This document shows, piece by piece, positions 22,341-31,270 of a stretch of DNA of 38,129 nucleotides. A program made the position numbers and the translations under genes. The notes beneath the pieces are model-generated. The model was not told the origin of the DNA, made no database searches, and worked only from the letters and a program-made list of their open reading frames with translations. Every line of letters starts with the position of its first letter. Positions within the stretch are counted from its first letter, which is position 1. The DNA comes from a virus. The stretch lies in the IMG/VR virus record IMGVR_UViG_3300021599_000076, positions 1-38,129 of that record; one strand, given 5' to 3'.

Positions 22341-22754
22341 TTAGGACAACGCTCCTGAGTTAACGATGTAGACATTCGTACCATTGGAGAAGTATGATAG
22401 CAGATAAGTACCAGAAGCAGACATGGCAGAGAGTGCTCCGCTAACAACTTTTGTAGTAGCTGCTGCAGAGATTGTGTAATTACTGTTGTTGATTAACAAA
22501 ACAAACCCAGACTGACCGCTAGTAATGTTTGTAAAGGTTAGAGTAATGTTACCAGTTGGTGTGCAAGAGAAGTTGTTAGTTACATTCATGTCGAATGAAC
22601 CATCGTTGTCAGTAGTTACAGTACCTCTCTGTGCGCCTGACCAAGTTTGATCAGCATCTAATGCACCCCAGTTAGTTAGTCCAATAAGATCGTCACCAGA
22701 CTGTAACTCTTGTACAGTTGTTCCGTTTAACACCAAAGGATAGCGATTTGCCAT
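22341..22754 (-). CDS. Virion protein with conserved beta domain (137 aa)
   Basis: The chain opens with P-L-V-L-N-G-T-T-V-Q-E-L-Q-S-G-D-D-L, a pattern common to phage fibre-linked proteins. It continues with D-Q-T-W-S-G-A-Q-R-G-T-V-T-T-D-N-D, I-T-L-T-F-T-N-I-T-S-G-Q-S-G and Y-L-L-S-Y-F-S-N-G-T-N-V. It is entirely beta-structured, and in other phages the same domain is often fused to tail or collagen-like proteins. Placement between the collagen-like and the LamG genes supports a tail or capsid fibre role. Exact position in the particle is unknown. Confidence 0.75.
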   Translation of the reverse strand: MANRYPLVLNGTTVQELQSGDDLIGLTNWGALDADQTWSGAQRGTVTTDNDGSFDMNVTNNFSCTPTGNITLTFTNITSGQSGFVLLINNSNYTISAAATTKVVSGALSAMSASGTYLLSYFSNGTNVYIVNSGALS

Positions 22755-22763
22755 TTTTTATCC

Positions 22764-23780
<1,017 letters not shown>

Positions 23781-23830
23781 AATTTATCTCCGTTTAGTTT
23801 TGCTCAGTAGACTTCTTAAATCTACTTAGG

Positions 23831-23861
23831 AAAACTCCCCAAGCCTTGTGAGCCTGGGGAG
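23831..23861 (-). terminator. Rho-independent terminator after the capsid gene
   Basis: On the - strand the stem CTCCCCAGGCT pairs with the complementary AGGCTTGGGGAG (one G-U pair in the middle) around a short loop, followed by TTTT. It lies about 30 nt past the capsid stop. It would end or attenuate transcripts from the strong capsid promoter and lower expression of the fibre genes compared with capsid. Confidence 0.85.
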
Positions 23862-23891
23862 GAGCTACGGTGCTATTAGAGCACTAAGCTA

Positions 23892-25580
23892 TTAGTCAAC
23901 GATCAGAGCTACTGCAGCGTCAGGACGAATCGTCTTAACACCGTACAGCGTATCAGCAGTCATCAGGTCAGCAAGGTACTCTTGCTTGTACTGGGTCTGC
24001 GAACGAACGCCCATCTGCTCAACCAGCGTGAAAGCATCACGATGGAAGAGACCAGCCAGACGCTTGCCAGACTCAGGAGTCGGAGCATTGCTGGAGATGT
24101 ACACTTCGATACCGTACAGGTTACCAACACGACCATTACGGATGGTGTTACCAGCACCAGTCTCACCAGTAAAGGCTTGCTCGGTGTAACGTGCAGTACC
24201 CATTAGTTCGTTACGCAGAACAGGCGGGATGACAAATGCACGACCATCCATCGGCACATCAGCATCGTCCAGATACTGAATAGCTTGACGGAAGCCTAGG
24301 TCACCAAATTTACCTTCCGTAGCAGACACAGAACCGTCATAAGCGATCAGTGCGCCAGTAGAATCGGTAAACGTGAAGGTACGGCTGTTGGTGTAGTCCG
24401 TGCCATCGCCATCACCAATCGACTTAAACAGTGACCAGATGTCGGTATCAACCTGCACACCGAGTGAGTAGCCAGCATCATCCGTATAGAAACGGCGAAG
24501 CGAAGGCAGTGCCTGAACGGTCACGATGTCTTCGATCAAACGGCTGTACTCATAATGCTTGTCGATGCTGACGATAACTTCATCTTCAGTAGCAGCAATC
24601 AGGTTAACCTGAGAGCTAGCAACTTTAGCAGAAGCAGTACCACGAGTGGGCTTAGGAATGTGAACGGTGTCACCTTTCTTACCCTTAAAGTTCATCTTGT
24701 TCACGAGGTTAGCGAGAACCAGTGACTTCTTATAAGCAGCAACAATCTCGTCACTCCAAATCTCAGGAATAAACTTTGCTGCGTATGCTGCTAGAATTTC
24801 GTCTTGCAAAGCATAGTATCGGTCTGGGTCTTCCAATTGTAGTCGGATTAGATCCGCTCTTCGATACACCTTAGAAGAAGTAGGCGCTGCTGAATTAGAA
24901 CCAACATCTACAGTAGCTGCTTTAACCGCTGCCTTTTGTGCTGCCTTAACTTCTGGAGCAGGAACAACAGGCTGTGCTGGTTTAGGTTTAACATAGTCCC
25001 AAGTGTTTAACAGTTCTGCTGCTGAATCATAATCTAAGTTTGCATCTGCTGCTGCGTACAACCTCAGACGAACTGGAGAGGCTTTAACCCACTCCGCAAA
25101 CTCAGGATCAGATACAGTCTGCTGAAACCCAGGAAACTCTTGTTGCAACCTAGCTAATGTCTGCGCCCGTTTAATCTCTAAAGCCTGTTCTTTAGCTTCT
25201 TTGACTGCAGGGTGCTGTTCTACAGCTTTACTTACATACTTCTTTGGATCTTCAAAGAAATCGATCTCGTCTTCTTTTGTGGCTTCAGTTTCTACCTGTT
25301 TAGGTTCGAGTTGTCGCTTAATCAGTTCGTCAGCCAGTTTCCGTACTTCACCAACTTCTTGGGCCTGTCTACCAATTAGCTTTTCAGCCTCTTGGTGCAT
25401 CCTGATAATTTCATCAAGACTCTTGCCTTTGTATTTGGTGGGAACATTCTCTTCAACTGGAGCTTGTTCCTGTACGACTTCTTCTTGAGGTTGCTCAACA
25501 ACTTCTTCTTGCTGAGTCTCTTGAGTAATATCAACTGCGCCTTCTACTACCTCTTCTTGCGATTCGACAATTTCTGCCAC
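23892..25580 (-). CDS. Fused scaffolding protein-major capsid protein
   Basis: A 562-residue single ORF that reads as two phage proteins joined. Residues 1-265 are a scaffold: a very acidic N-terminus (E and Q runs), a coiled-coil helix region (56-150), and at the end the typical scaffold tail R-A-D-L-I-R-L-Q-L-E-D-P-D-R-Y-x-A-L-Q-D (241-260) and EILAAYA. Residues from about 268 are a major capsid protein: AKFIPEIWSDEIVAAYKK, then LVNKMNFKGKKGDTVHIP, P-A-V-R-x and a C-terminal A-V-A-L-I-V. The start is GTG at 25580 after a strong AGGAGG. Codons in the capsid half are more C-ended, as in highly expressed genes. Fusion without the scaffold stop and the first capsid residues suggests a deletion, real or from assembly. 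Confidence 0.9.
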   Translation of the reverse strand: MAEIVESQEEVVEGAVDITQETQQEEVVEQPQEEVVQEQAPVEENVPTKYKGKSLDEIIRMHQEAEKLIGRQAQEVGEVRKLADELIKRQLEPKQVETEATKEDEIDFFEDPKKYVSKAVEQHPAVKEAKEQALEIKRAQTLARLQQEFPGFQQTVSDPEFAEWVKASPVRLRLYAAADANLDYDSAAELLNTWDYVKPKPAQPVVPAPEVKAAQKAAVKAATVDVGSNSAAPTSSKVYRRADLIRLQLEDPDRYYALQDEILAAYAAKFIPEIWSDEIVAAYKKSLVLANLVNKMNFKGKKGDTVHIPKPTRGTASAKVASSQVNLIAATEDEVIVSIDKHYEYSRLIEDIVTVQALPSLRRFYTDDAGYSLGVQVDTDIWSLFKSIGDGDGTDYTNSRTFTFTDSTGALIAYDGSVSATEGKFGDLGFRQAIQYLDDADVPMDGRAFVIPPVLRNELMGTARYTEQAFTGETGAGNTIRNGRVGNLYGIEVYISSNAPTPESGKRLAGLFHRDAFTLVEQMGVRSQTQYKQEYLADLMTADTLYGVKTIRPDAAVALIVD

Positions 25581-25631
25581 ATTATCCTCCTGTCCACAAC
25601 GGATTCTAGGAAATTAAAAATACCTACCGGA

Positions 25632-25865
25632 TCAACTTTCGTTTTTCTTTTGATAGGCTCTTGCTGCTTCTTCGTGCTTTCTAGCCCATTTCTGAGCGGC
25701 TGAAGGAAACGCCCCTGTGAGGCCCTCCAAGCTGATTCTGGGTGACGAGATAATACGAGAAGCCTCATTGTGACAATGTGGGCACTCTATAGAGCGAACC
25801 TCATCATCAACCAATTTCTCACTTACATGGTCTTTCACACATCTAAACTCAAATATCCGCTTCAT
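25632..25865 (-). CDS. FmdB-like zinc ribbon protein (77 aa)
   Basis: Two metal-binding sets C9-x3-H13 and C28-P-H-C31, with the typical frame MKRIFEFRCVKDHV ... I-E-C-P-H-C-H-N-E-A-S-R-I-I-S-S-P. The tail S-L-E-G-L-T-G-A-F-P-S-A-A-Q-K-W is the conserved ending of phage FmdB-type proteins found next to portal and capsid genes. It probably folds around one zinc ion; the exact role in head assembly is unknown. The ATG overlaps the upstream stop by 4 nt, and it lies 51 nt upstream of the capsid GTG. Confidence 0.9.
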   Translation of the reverse strand: MKRIFEFRCVKDHVSEKLVDDEVRSIECPHCHNEASRIISSPRISLEGLTGAFPSAAQKWARKHEEAARAYQKKNES

Positions 25866-26092
25866 CGTGTCAACTCCTCGTAAGCATCCTCAGATGCCTC
25901 CTTGAGTTTAAAGATGAAGTTAAGGATGTCTAACTGTCCTTTAGCGTAGTACAGATCTTCTACGCTATTGCACCTATCTAGGTCCTTGGATACTTCCTCA
26001 ACCTTACGCAGGTCCTCAACTAAGTCCTGCCAGCCTTTGGAAGTCATCATGTCAAACCTAGCCTCATAATAGGCTTGTAATTCTTTGTCCAC
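25862..26092 (-). CDS. Small helical protein (76 aa), GTG start
   Basis: GTG at 26092 behind AGGAG. The protein is mainly helical: YYEARFDMMTSKGWQDLVED, then a second helix with D-L-Y-Y-A-K-G-Q-L-D-I-L-N-F-I-F. The pattern Y-Y-x-x-R-F-D-M-M-x-S-x-G-W recurs in podovirus genomes directly downstream of the portal gene. It is the first gene behind the strong 26166 promoter and overlaps the FmdB-like gene by 4 nt, so it belongs to the capsid unit. Function not known. Confidence 0.75.
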   Translation of the reverse strand: MDKELQAYYEARFDMMTSKGWQDLVEDLRKVEEVSKDLDRCNSVEDLYYAKGQLDILNFIFKLKEASEDAYEELTR

Positions 26093-26142
26093 AGTTTCTC
26101 CTTTTATCTAGGACTGTGTTGCTTTCACACAACAATATAGTT

Positions 26143-26171
26143 ATTATACCACACTTTTAAGTATTTGTCAA
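26143..26171 (-). promoter_or_regulatory. Perfect-consensus sigma70 promoter for the capsid unit
   Basis: On the - strand, TTGACA (26171-26166), a 17-nt spacer and TATAAT (26148-26143) with TGG before it (extended -10). It lies directly behind the portal stop. Transcripts would start near 26136 and carry a short leader with a small hairpin (TGTTG/CAACA) before the AGGAG of the first gene. This explains how capsid protein can be made in much larger amounts than portal. The capsid terminator closes the unit. Confidence 0.85.
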
Positions 26172-26176
26172 GTATT

Positions 26177-28174
26177 TTACTGGACTTTTCGTTTCATCTG
26201 TGCTTCTACAATGTTTTCCTTAGTCTGGATTTCCCGCTCCTTCAGTATCAGGTCAGCCACCTTGACTCGGCGCTCAAACTCCCCTTGGGTGCTTCCATCC
26301 AGGTTATTGGAAGCTGCCTGGAGTACGTCTACCCGCAGCTTCTCAGGCATAAGTTGGGTCTCAACAGCAGTCTTCTGGGCCTTGGCTAGGCTCTCTTGGG
26401 CGTTAGCTTGGCTTTCCTGGGCCTTACCCTGAAGTTCAGCGATCTGGGCCTGCAGAAGAGCTATCTGAGCCTGCTGCTGCATCTGTGCCATCTGTTGTTG
26501 TTCTGGGTTAGGCTGTAACATCTGGTCAAGAGCCGATGCCAACTCCTCTTTATTGGACAGACTGGAGCCTTTTATAATACCCTTTAGTACTAAAGGCAGT
26601 ACAGGACTGTCTGGGCCTAGGGTCTGTAGCAGCCCAATGAACTGCTGCTGCTCGTACTCCCTAGCTACCATACCCAGGGTAGAGGCAGGGACAAAAGTAA
26701 AGTCCTTGCTGGGATAACGTTCTGGGTCAAACTGCATATACCGCACTGCAACCTTCCGAATCAATGGGATTAGGAAGTCATCTTGGAAGTTAATTAGTGC
26801 CTGCTTGTTCTTCTTGATGATGCTGCTCATCGCAAGGCTCATAGAAGCCCCGCCAGCCTCACCTTGAGCTACAGAGCGAGTCATTGCTTGACTGTCTAGC
26901 GTACCAGTAGCCTGTAACATCATAACCTCAAAGCGTTCTGCGGTCTGGATGTTGCCAGCGTCAGTAGAACCAAACTTAAACGGGAATAGAATCTCGTTAG
27001 GATTGCCGTTAGTAAGCAGTGTCTTTCCAGGCTGAACCTTGTAGGACACACCACGAGGCAGTCTAGTAGCATCTGCCGCCATCATAGGGGCCGTAGTCAG
27101 TGCTAAAGAGTCCAGATGACTACGGAGTTGGGCATCAATAGCTTTCTGCATATTGTAGCCCTTCTGCACGGTTCCCATACCAACCAAGCGACCAGCAACC
27201 TTCTCAGGTGTGTAGGTCACAACAGGCCGATCCTTCATCATATAAGGGTTAGCTTCTGCTTTAAGAAGGTATTGTCCGTTACCAATAACAATAACAGCTT
27301 CTACAAGATCAGAATATTTGTCAGCATCACTGTCTTCTGGGAATAGATCAGCTACTTCTCCACCTTCGTTTTCTAAATTCTCAAGGTATTCACGAGGAAC
27401 TAAGCCGTAGTAACGTAAGATACGTACTTTATCGTTTTCATAGAGCGTATCCAACTGGTTTGGCTCAAGAGCATTATCACTATACTCAGGACCAATATTA
27501 ACTTTACGATAGATTCCACTCTCAATCCCCTGCACTACCTTAAACAGGCTGGTATATTCTTCAATAGCAACACCTAAAGCATCATCTACATTGTCGCTAT
27601 TTGGGTCCCATAGGAAGTTACGTGGATGTACCGACTTAACAGGAACAACTACTCTATCTACTTCATTAACTCCAATGGCTGCACCTTGACCATTAGGCAG
27701 CGGCTGCATTGAAGGAATCAACTCAACCTGTGTTTTGACTTGGATTTCAGCTATACCAAGACCAAAAACCTCTGCATTACGGTTGATTTCAGCCCAAGTC
27801 TTGTCTGCTTTGGTCTTTTTTAGGTCTTCGTGCAGTTGCTTCTTGACAAGTTCGACATCAGTCTCGGTTCCAGTTTCGTCCACTGCATTGTCTTTTAGCT
27901 CGAAGAACTCTCCTCGACCAGTGGTAGCCTCCATAATCTCGGAGGTTTTGTTCTCTACCGCCTGTCGGATAGCAGGCGACACAATCTTAGAGCGCTCGGA
28001 CTCACGAGTCTTGTCCTCATCAGACCAAATACCGTAGTAAAGACGCTCGTATTCGTCCCACTGATCTTCGTAGTTGGTGTCTCTATGCTCTCTCCACAAA
28101 TCACACTGAGTTGTTACGAACTGAACTAACTCACGATCTGATTCTGTTACTGGATCTTCTTTGAACTCAGCCAT
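26177..28174 (-). CDS. Portal protein
   Basis: A 665-residue podovirus-type portal, the dodecameric ring at the DNA-entry vertex. Opening pattern: S-D-R-E-L-V-Q-F-V, W-R-E-H-R-D-T-N-Y-E-D-Q-W-D-E-Y-E-R-L-Y-Y-G, then SKIVSPAIRQAVE. Further blocks are F-L-W-D-P-N-S-D-N-V-D, PVVTYTPEKVAGRLVGMG and LTTAPMMAADATRLPRG. The last 90 residues are a Gln-rich coiled coil with repeated A-Q-E-S units, as in the barrel of long portals. The ATG is directly coupled to the zincin-like gene upstream. No terminator follows, so the capsid promoter is embedded in a longer transcript. Confidence 0.92.
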   Translation of the reverse strand: MAEFKEDPVTESDRELVQFVTTQCDLWREHRDTNYEDQWDEYERLYYGIWSDEDKTRESERSKIVSPAIRQAVENKTSEIMEATTGRGEFFELKDNAVDETGTETDVELVKKQLHEDLKKTKADKTWAEINRNAEVFGLGIAEIQVKTQVELIPSMQPLPNGQGAAIGVNEVDRVVVPVKSVHPRNFLWDPNSDNVDDALGVAIEEYTSLFKVVQGIESGIYRKVNIGPEYSDNALEPNQLDTLYENDKVRILRYYGLVPREYLENLENEGGEVADLFPEDSDADKYSDLVEAVIVIGNGQYLLKAEANPYMMKDRPVVTYTPEKVAGRLVGMGTVQKGYNMQKAIDAQLRSHLDSLALTTAPMMAADATRLPRGVSYKVQPGKTLLTNGNPNEILFPFKFGSTDAGNIQTAERFEVMMLQATGTLDSQAMTRSVAQGEAGGASMSLAMSSIIKKNKQALINFQDDFLIPLIRKVAVRYMQFDPERYPSKDFTFVPASTLGMVAREYEQQQFIGLLQTLGPDSPVLPLVLKGIIKGSSLSNKEELASALDQMLQPNPEQQQMAQMQQQAQIALLQAQIAELQGKAQESQANAQESLAKAQKTAVETQLMPEKLRVDVLQAASNNLDGSTQGEFERRVKVADLILKEREIQTKENIVEAQMKRKVQ

Positions 28175-29133
28175 TAGATTGTCCTTTCAATTGGCTCTCT
28201 GTACCGCAAATCATTGATATCCATTACTTCACCACGCATATCGATTGGGTTTCCCTTGTTGTCAGTTAACTGTGGAACAGTAACATTATATTTCTGTGAC
28301 ATGGGGTCTTGTGCTAGACTTTGCAGAAATGTAGTGCCTTTAGTTTTGTCTGTACTCTTCATTCCAACTGCCTTGGCTACTGCATGATATTTAGGTTCTG
28401 CGTAACGAAACGCTACGTTGCGTGCTTCTGCCTCACCAGCTAGGCGCATATATTTGTTAAATGCCTCTTCGACTTCTTTGTCAGAAGGCTGTGCGATATC
28501 TCGAAGGAACTGCTGGCGAGAACCGCCCTGAGAAAAGTTCTCAAACTTTTGCACAGCGTGTTGTGTCTCGTGCAGCAGGTCAGAAACAGCCCCTATAGGA
28601 TCTCCATCGATCATACTGGCGCTATTCAGGTTTAAATCGACCTCTCCAGTCTTTAAGTTAAACCCACCAACTTCTGTTTCTTTACCTCTGTAGAAGTTAA
28701 TTGGCGTATCTGCTAACTCAGGGTAGAACTGGAAAAACAAATCATGCTTAATCAGGTCAGAAGCAAGTACTGGTTGGTTTGGTTTTAGGTCTTCAAACGG
28801 AATCTTTAACTCAGCCTTGGAATCATCAATCTCGTACTTGATTCTGCCTTCTTCATCAAACCAGAATCCAGTCCTAGCCAGGATGTCTTCGTTAGACTGG
28901 CCTCGCTTAAACATATCGTTGGCAAGATTAAGAGACTTCATTGCTCTTTCTTGCTTTTCTGGGTCAAGAGTAGAAGTAAAGGTAGCCAGTCCTCTTGAGC
29001 CACCTACAATCTCCGGCATCATCAACTCAGGAGGCTTGTCCTCAAACTGAAACAGACCTCGTTTCATTCCAGACGAAGCAGCCTCCAACAGGTTGGCTGG
29101 TACTAATCCATCAAATAATCTAGCGATTGCCAT
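28174..29133 (-). CDS. Zincin-like metallopeptidase candidate (LPD23-type) in the head operon
   Basis: A 319-residue protein. The helix L-L-H188-E189-T-Q-H192-A-V-Q-K holds a full HExxH zinc-protease motif; about 42 residues later A-G-E234-A-E236-A-R-N-V could supply the third ligand. This combination (H-E-x-Q-H-A-x-Q ... G-E-x-E-A-R-N) is the pattern of the large polyvalent protein-associated domain 23. The N-terminal 100 residues are a separate domain with a strand-rich charged region. It occupies the site between terminase and portal, where a prohead protease may stand in other phages. Whether it cleaves anything is unproven. It is coupled to the portal gene by a shared base. Confidence 0.8.
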   Translation of the reverse strand: MAIARLFDGLVPANLLEAASSGMKRGLFQFEDKPPELMMPEIVGGSRGLATFTSTLDPEKQERAMKSLNLANDMFKRGQSNEDILARTGFWFDEEGRIKYEIDDSKAELKIPFEDLKPNQPVLASDLIKHDLFFQFYPELADTPINFYRGKETEVGGFNLKTGEVDLNLNSASMIDGDPIGAVSDLLHETQHAVQKFENFSQGGSRQQFLRDIAQPSDKEVEEAFNKYMRLAGEAEARNVAFRYAEPKYHAVAKAVGMKSTDKTKGTTFLQSLAQDPMSQKYNVTVPQLTDNKGNPIDMRGEVMDINDLRYREPIERTI

Positions 29134-29134
29134 A

Positions 29135-30397
29135 TTAGTATCCTGAGATAGGGTCTAGTGCTTCGTATTCTTCTTCTTCAATAAGGTTAGTAAACTCTGT
29201 AACGCCAATTTGATCAATGTAAGCCAGTGCATCAATTAAGTCATCGTGGACCTGTGGATTAGGAAAGTTAAGTAACTGATCCACAAATTGCTTATTCCAC
29301 TCTCCTCTAACTAACTTAATCCTTCCATGCTCGAAGCGTCCCTGCAAAGCCCAAACAATCCGGTCTGTCTTCTTCTTGTTCCCATGAGTGAGGTCTATCA
29401 CTGACAGGAAATAGTTCTTCCTTCTCATCAAGTCTTGTAGGTACGGGAGTACGGCATTCTTGGCCATGCCCCGCTCTATACCTATTAAACGAACATCGTA
29501 ACTTTTTGCTGTTTCTAAGATTCGGTTTGCTGTTTCTTTGATGTCCCATCTACCAGCCACAATAGTGTCTACATACCACCCGTCTTCACAAACCTTGACT
29601 ACAGCAATAGCTGTTTCATCCAGGTTCTTCCTCTTGTTAGCGGCCTGCTTACTTACGTCTTCAAAGCCAGCCAAATCAACAGCGATGTAAAACTGACCGT
29701 CCCCAGGAGTATCATCGCTATCAACATATTTAATCCATTCGTCTTTGAAGAGGTCTGACTGGGCGGCTTCGAAACTAGCAAGGTATTCCTGTCTAAAACT
29801 GAAGGAAGACATTGACTTCTTTGCTGCCTCAATCTCTTTGGGATCAAGCAGCGGATTATCGAAGCTAGTGAAGTGAAAAGACACCCAATCTTCATCTTCT
29901 TCTCTTTGAGCCATCTGATACAACTCATAGAAGTGATTCCTTCCCTTTGGTGTACCAATGAACAGAGCGCCTCCCTTAACATCACTAAGGGCTGGTCTTA
30001 GGATCTGCTCGAACACCTGTGGCTTCATGTCTGCATACTCGTCAATCACGACATACGCTAGACCCACACCACGCATTGTATCTGGACGGTCAGATCCTTT
30101 AAGGTAGATCTTCCTGTCGTTTACTAAAGTTATGACAGCCGTATTCTCGTGTACAGCTTTGATAACCTCGTGACCAAGTTCTTTAAGAACCGACCACATA
30201 ATGTCTTTAGCTTGCTGAAAGGTTGGAGCCACATAGAAGACATCCTTCTCGGTACTCTTTAATGCTTCAATGATGAGGGTCCAAGCAGCGAGACGAGACT
30301 TTCCAAATCTTCGTCCTGCAGCAACCACTTTAAAACGGTGACTATCATTAAATACTTCCGTCTGTTTAGGATGGAGTTCAACCCTTAGATTCGCCAT
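29135..30397 (-). CDS. terL: Terminase large subunit (packaging ATPase and nuclease)
   Basis: A 420-residue motor protein counted from the ATG at 30397, which follows a perfect GGAGG with six bases between. Walker A is G28-R-R-F-G-K-S34, Walker B is V-V-I-D119-E120, and the coupling motif is I-G-T-P-K-G. The nuclease domain shows D241 (YIAVDLAG), E308 (IGIERGM) and D385-D386 (HDDLIDALAY), the RNase-H-like metal set. It cuts concatemeric DNA and pumps it into the prohead. It lies between terS, which it overlaps by 20 nt, and the zincin-like gene. Confidence 0.95.
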   Translation of the reverse strand: MANLRVELHPKQTEVFNDSHRFKVVAAGRRFGKSRLAAWTLIIEALKSTEKDVFYVAPTFQQAKDIMWSVLKELGHEVIKAVHENTAVITLVNDRKIYLKGSDRPDTMRGVGLAYVVIDEYADMKPQVFEQILRPALSDVKGGALFIGTPKGRNHFYELYQMAQREEDEDWVSFHFTSFDNPLLDPKEIEAAKKSMSSFSFRQEYLASFEAAQSDLFKDEWIKYVDSDDTPGDGQFYIAVDLAGFEDVSKQAANKRKNLDETAIAVVKVCEDGWYVDTIVAGRWDIKETANRILETAKSYDVRLIGIERGMAKNAVLPYLQDLMRRKNYFLSVIDLTHGNKKKTDRIVWALQGRFEHGRIKLVRGEWNKQFVDQLLNFPNPQVHDDLIDALAYIDQIGVTEFTNLIEEEEYEALDPISGY

Positions 30398-30788
30398 CGG
30401 GGTCCTCCATATCAATTACTTCATAACCAATCTCTTCAGTTTCCCTGGCAGCTATCTGTGGCGTACCAGTGGTAACTATCTGAACTTGTATGGCATTACT
30501 TCTACCAGTCTTGTCTTTCTCAAAATGACTCAAAGGCAGTAGCCTATCGATACACATCTTGAGACAGGCCACCTGATCCTTGTCTGTGTCATCCATAGCC
30601 TTGCGGAGTACAGTCTCTATGACCTTCTCTCCGCTGGTGGACAGCAGTCGTGCATAAAACTCTTTGATTCTGGCAGCTTCACCTGGAGGTCTACCGACTA
30701 CGCCTCTAGCTTTTTTTGCTAAAATCTCTTCTTTACGGGGTCTGCCACGTTTCCTTTTTACAGGGGACAGAGGTTCAGTGCTAGACAC
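30378..30788 (-). CDS. terS: Terminase small subunit, with AT-hook-like motifs, GTG start
   Basis: A 136-residue protein. The N-terminus has two AT-hook-like motifs: KRKRGRPRK (11-19) and V-G-R-P-P-G, which would hold AT-rich DNA in the minor groove. A helical segment (38-85) follows, and the acidic C-terminus (E-E-I-G-Y-E-V-I-D-M-E-D-P-D) may contact the large subunit. Place and overlap with terL support the call. The start is GTG after AGGAGA. It is the first gene behind the leftward 30992 promoter, with a leader of about 170 nt. The small-subunit call rests more on context than on a recognised fold. Confidence 0.75.
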   Translation of the reverse strand: MSSTEPLSPVKRKRGRPRKEEILAKKARGVVGRPPGEAARIKEFYARLLSTSGEKVIETVLRKAMDDTDKDQVACLKMCIDRLLPLSHFEKDKTGRSNAIQVQIVTTGTPQIAARETEEIGYEVIDMEDPDGESKG

Positions 30789-30968
30789 TAAATTCTCCTC
30801 TACATAATTTCTACATAGCTATGCAGTAGTAATGCATTAGGTATGTAGTAGATGTAACTTCTAAGTAAGACAGAAAATAAATATTAATTATTATTCATAG
30901 TTACCGCTGATACATTGCTTAAGCGATCAACTGCACAGATCTACATAATGTTTTTTACTATGACACCT

Positions 30969-30997
30969 ATTATAGCATATTTTTTAGAAAAAGTCAA
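30969..30997 (-). promoter_or_regulatory. Leftward sigma70 promoter with extended -10 (TTGACT-17-TATAAT)
   Basis: On the - strand, TTGACT (30997-30992), a 17-nt spacer and TATAAT (30974-30969) with TGC directly before it. The start would be near 30962, giving a leader of about 170 nt before terS. A TATGTAG heptamer lies about 15 nt into the transcript. This is the main promoter of the late arm. Confidence 0.8.
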
Positions 30998-31113
30998 GTA
31001 GTTTGTACAAGTTACTACCAAATTTCTCTACCTTTTTGTAGGCAATTGTCCAGATTCTCCTACAATTTTGTAAGTCATTGATTTATAAAGGAAAACCTAT
31101 GGTGGGAATTCAA

Positions 31114-31127
31114 CCCTATTTTGCCCT
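31114..31127. repeat. 14-bp direct repeat, copy 1
   Basis: CCCTATTTTGCCCT, found again 41 bp downstream at 31155-31168. The unit is partly preserved in the sequence between (GCCCTATTTAGGC). Iteron-like spacing (four helical turns) would suit a protein-binding or origin element; there are only two full copies. Confidence 0.7.
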
Positions 31128-31154
31128 ATTTAGGCAAGTTTCCAGCTATTTTAT

Positions 31155-31168
31155 CCCTATTTTGCCCT
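31155..31168. repeat. 14-bp direct repeat, copy 2
   Basis: Exact copy of CCCTATTTTGCCCT from 31114-31127, preceded in both cases by an A/T-rich flank. It lies about 100 bp upstream of the sigma54 promoter. Confidence 0.7.
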
Positions 31169-31247
31169 GTCTTGTGTGTTGTATGGTTCATAACGCAGCC
31201 GTTGTCTGTGTTACCCCCTCCCCCGTGTCTCTAAAATACGACAATTA

Positions 31248-31264
31248 TGCACCAATGCGGTGCT
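31248..31264 (+). promoter_or_regulatory. NtrC-type enhancer dyad
   Basis: TGCACCAATGCGGTGCT: the half-sites TGCACC and GGTGC(A) with five bases between are those of the NtrC consensus TGCACC-N5-GGTGCA, with one end base changed. It ends six bases before the -24 box of the sigma54 promoter, centred about 41 bases before the expected start. This is close compared with most enhancers but within the range of the promoter-proximal weak NtrC sites at glnA. Confidence 0.6.
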
Positions 31265-31270
31265 GCAACA

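Noticed and set aside
23963-24206. Short frames on both strands over the capsid gene
   Set aside because: Shadows of the capsid frame with unlike composition.
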